DNA of 14,668 nt, taken from positions 14,143-28,810 of the forward strand of contig MGNS01000113.1 of assembly GCA_001795165.1 (NCBI GenBank), written 5' to 3'. The notes under the pieces are model-generated. The model made no database searches. It was not told the origin of the DNA and saw only the letters and a program-made list of their open reading frames with translations. The position numbers were made by a program, and so were the translations under genes. Positions 13,617 through 14,668 of the stretch are shown piece by piece. The first letter of the stretch is position 1. Each line of letters opens with the position of its first letter. This DNA is from Chloroflexi bacterium RBG_16_57_11. Its GTDB lineage: Bacteria > Chloroflexota > Anaerolineae > Anaerolineales > UBA4823.

Positions 13617-14668
13617 TCAGGGAGATCGATTCCAGCGCAAGATTTCACCCGTCTCGGAGGCAGTGATCAGGAAATCCCCATGTGGAGAAAAAGCCAGACG
13701 GGTGACTCCATAAGGGAGCGAGTAATACGCCACCTGCCGCCAAGCGTCTACATCCCAGATCAACAAGCCATTGGCTGCCGGGTCCGGCGGATCCTGGCCG
13801 GTAGGGTTGGTTTTCTCTAGGGTCGAGAGGCCCACCGCCAGCCATCTGCCGTCCGGAGAGAGGGCGGCGATGCCTGCGGCGGGGATCTCAACCCGCTGCA
13901 GCTCTTTGCCTTGCTTCAGATCGTAGAGCACCAGCCAGTGGGCGGCAATGCCATGATCCGCGTTGAGCTCATGCACTCCCAGGGCGATCAGGCCGCGGGG
14001 GCCAAAGGAAATGCGGCTGCCCCCTTCGAACCAGGTGATTTCCTCCCCGCTGGCCAGGTCGAGCAGGCTGGAGGCGCTCCACGTCCCTGCCACCCCCCAC
14101 AAAGCCAGCTGTTTCCCATCTGGGGAATAAGACAATTCCATCGGCGAGAGTTCGTGCGGCAGCTTAAGCGAGCAGCCGCCGGCGAGGGAACAGCTACAAC
14201 CCGGCAAGCAGATTTCCACGCCGCTCTCGAGATCGACAAGCCTCAGCGACCCGAGTGTATCCGCCAACGCAAGCTGTCCACCATCGGGCGAAATGGCCGC
14301 GGCACTGGCCTCGAGGAACGTCCGCACTTCTGAACCCGTTTCCGCATCCCACAAACGCACCATCTCGTCTGGCTCACCAGGCACCGGCTCTGGAGCATAC
14401 GAGTACAACCCGGCGGCCACATTTTTTCCATCCACTGAGAAGGCGACGTTGAAGGCCTCAAAACCCGCGACGGAAAGCACCCGCGGCGGGGCTTGCCCAT
14501 CCAGAGCATAGATGTATACCGGCCAGTTGTAAGTGGCATATGCCAGCCGATCTCCGGCGGGTGATACCTCCACATCGCTCAAGAAGGTCGCGTAGCCGAG
14601 CAGCATCCCGACCTGCTGGCCACTGCTGCGCTCCCAAACGACCGCCAGATCGCCCATCCCTCCCAACA
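13617..14668 (-). CDS. WD40-repeat protein (partial, N-terminus beyond the right edge)
   Basis: The frame is open to the right edge; about 350 residues are visible. At least six or seven WD40-type blades can be followed by their SPDG turns and closing Trp/Asp strands, for example VRLWDAETGSEVRTF, AISPDGGQLALAD, YSPDGKQLALWG, ALSPDGRWLAVG, LLIWDVDAWRQV and, last, FSPHGDFLITASETGEILRW. A cysteine cluster (CLPGCSCSLAGGCS) interrupts one blade loop, which is unusual for WD40 proteins. Such propellers are protein-binding scaffolds. In bacteria they are often lipoproteins or fused to kinases, but the missing N-terminus prevents saying which. The stop is 87 nt before the M29 fragment, so it may be in the same operon. 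Confidence 0.88.
   Translation of the reverse strand, partial: LGGMGDLAVVWERSSGQQVGMLLGYATFLSDVEVSPAGDRLAYATYNWPVYIYALDGQAPPRVLSVAGFEAFNVAFSVDGKNVAAGLYSYAPEPVPGEPDEMVRLWDAETGSEVRTFLEASAAAISPDGGQLALADTLGSLRLVDLESGVEICLPGCSCSLAGGCSLKLPHELSPMELSYSPDGKQLALWGVAGTWSASSLLDLASGEEITWFEGGSRISFGPRGLIALGVHELNADHGIAAHWLVLYDLKQGKELQRVEIPAAGIAALSPDGRWLAVGLSTLEKTNPTGQDPPDPAANGLLIWDVDAWRQVAYYSLPYGVTRLAFSPHGDFLITASETGEILRWNRSP

Overview
The window looks like a chromosomal stretch of a free-living, probably anaerobic bacterium. Several traits fit Chloroflexota, most likely Anaerolineae: a lipoprotein-dependent sugar ABC importer, an ECF sigma factor coupled to a DUF5667-like membrane protein, a zinc-ribbon membrane protein, a WD40 protein and a two-domain protein disulfide oxidoreductase (PDO). 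This assignment comes from gene content only. No tRNA, rRNA, CRISPR array, insertion sequence or phage gene was seen.

Layout. Positions 1-2595 (minus strand) hold a sugar ABC importer operon: a solute-binding lipoprotein, a MalF-type permease, and a MalG-type permease cut by the left edge. The binding-protein gene carries an in-frame TAG in the linker after its lipobox. A 13-bp hairpin separates it from the first permease. Next on the minus strand are a small zinc-ribbon membrane protein (2789-3193) and a membrane histidine kinase with two GAF domains (3358-5793).

Divergent from the kinase is the most interesting gene, 5839-6513 (+). It encodes a tandem-thioredoxin-fold protein of the PDO type. 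An in-frame TGA sits exactly where the first cysteine of the C-terminal CPYC motif should be, and a 6-bp stem with a G-containing loop lies 17 nt downstream, as expected of a bacterial SECIS. I read it as a selenocysteine-containing PDO (UPYC).

Positions 6655-8447 (+) hold an ECF sigma factor whose stop overlaps the start (ATGA) of a membrane protein with a DUF5667-like domain and a long Asn/Gly/Asp tail. A strong terminator follows. Then come a remnant of a flippase-like membrane protein (minus) and about 500 bases without a gene but with several hairpins. A two-gene operon (9336-11605, +) follows: malic enzyme plus a thioredoxin-reductase-like flavoprotein that lacks the CxxC pair. A 17-bp perfect hairpin ends it and probably serves both strands.

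The right part is all minus strand: a WD40 protein cut by the right edge (13617-14668), a truncated M29 aminopeptidase (13137-13529) and an intact M28 metallopeptidase (11883-13118). The last two are 18 nt apart and probably co-transcribed. Themes are sugar uptake, malate/pyruvate and NAD(P)H metabolism, thiol redox chemistry, peptide breakdown and signalling through the kinase and the ECF system.
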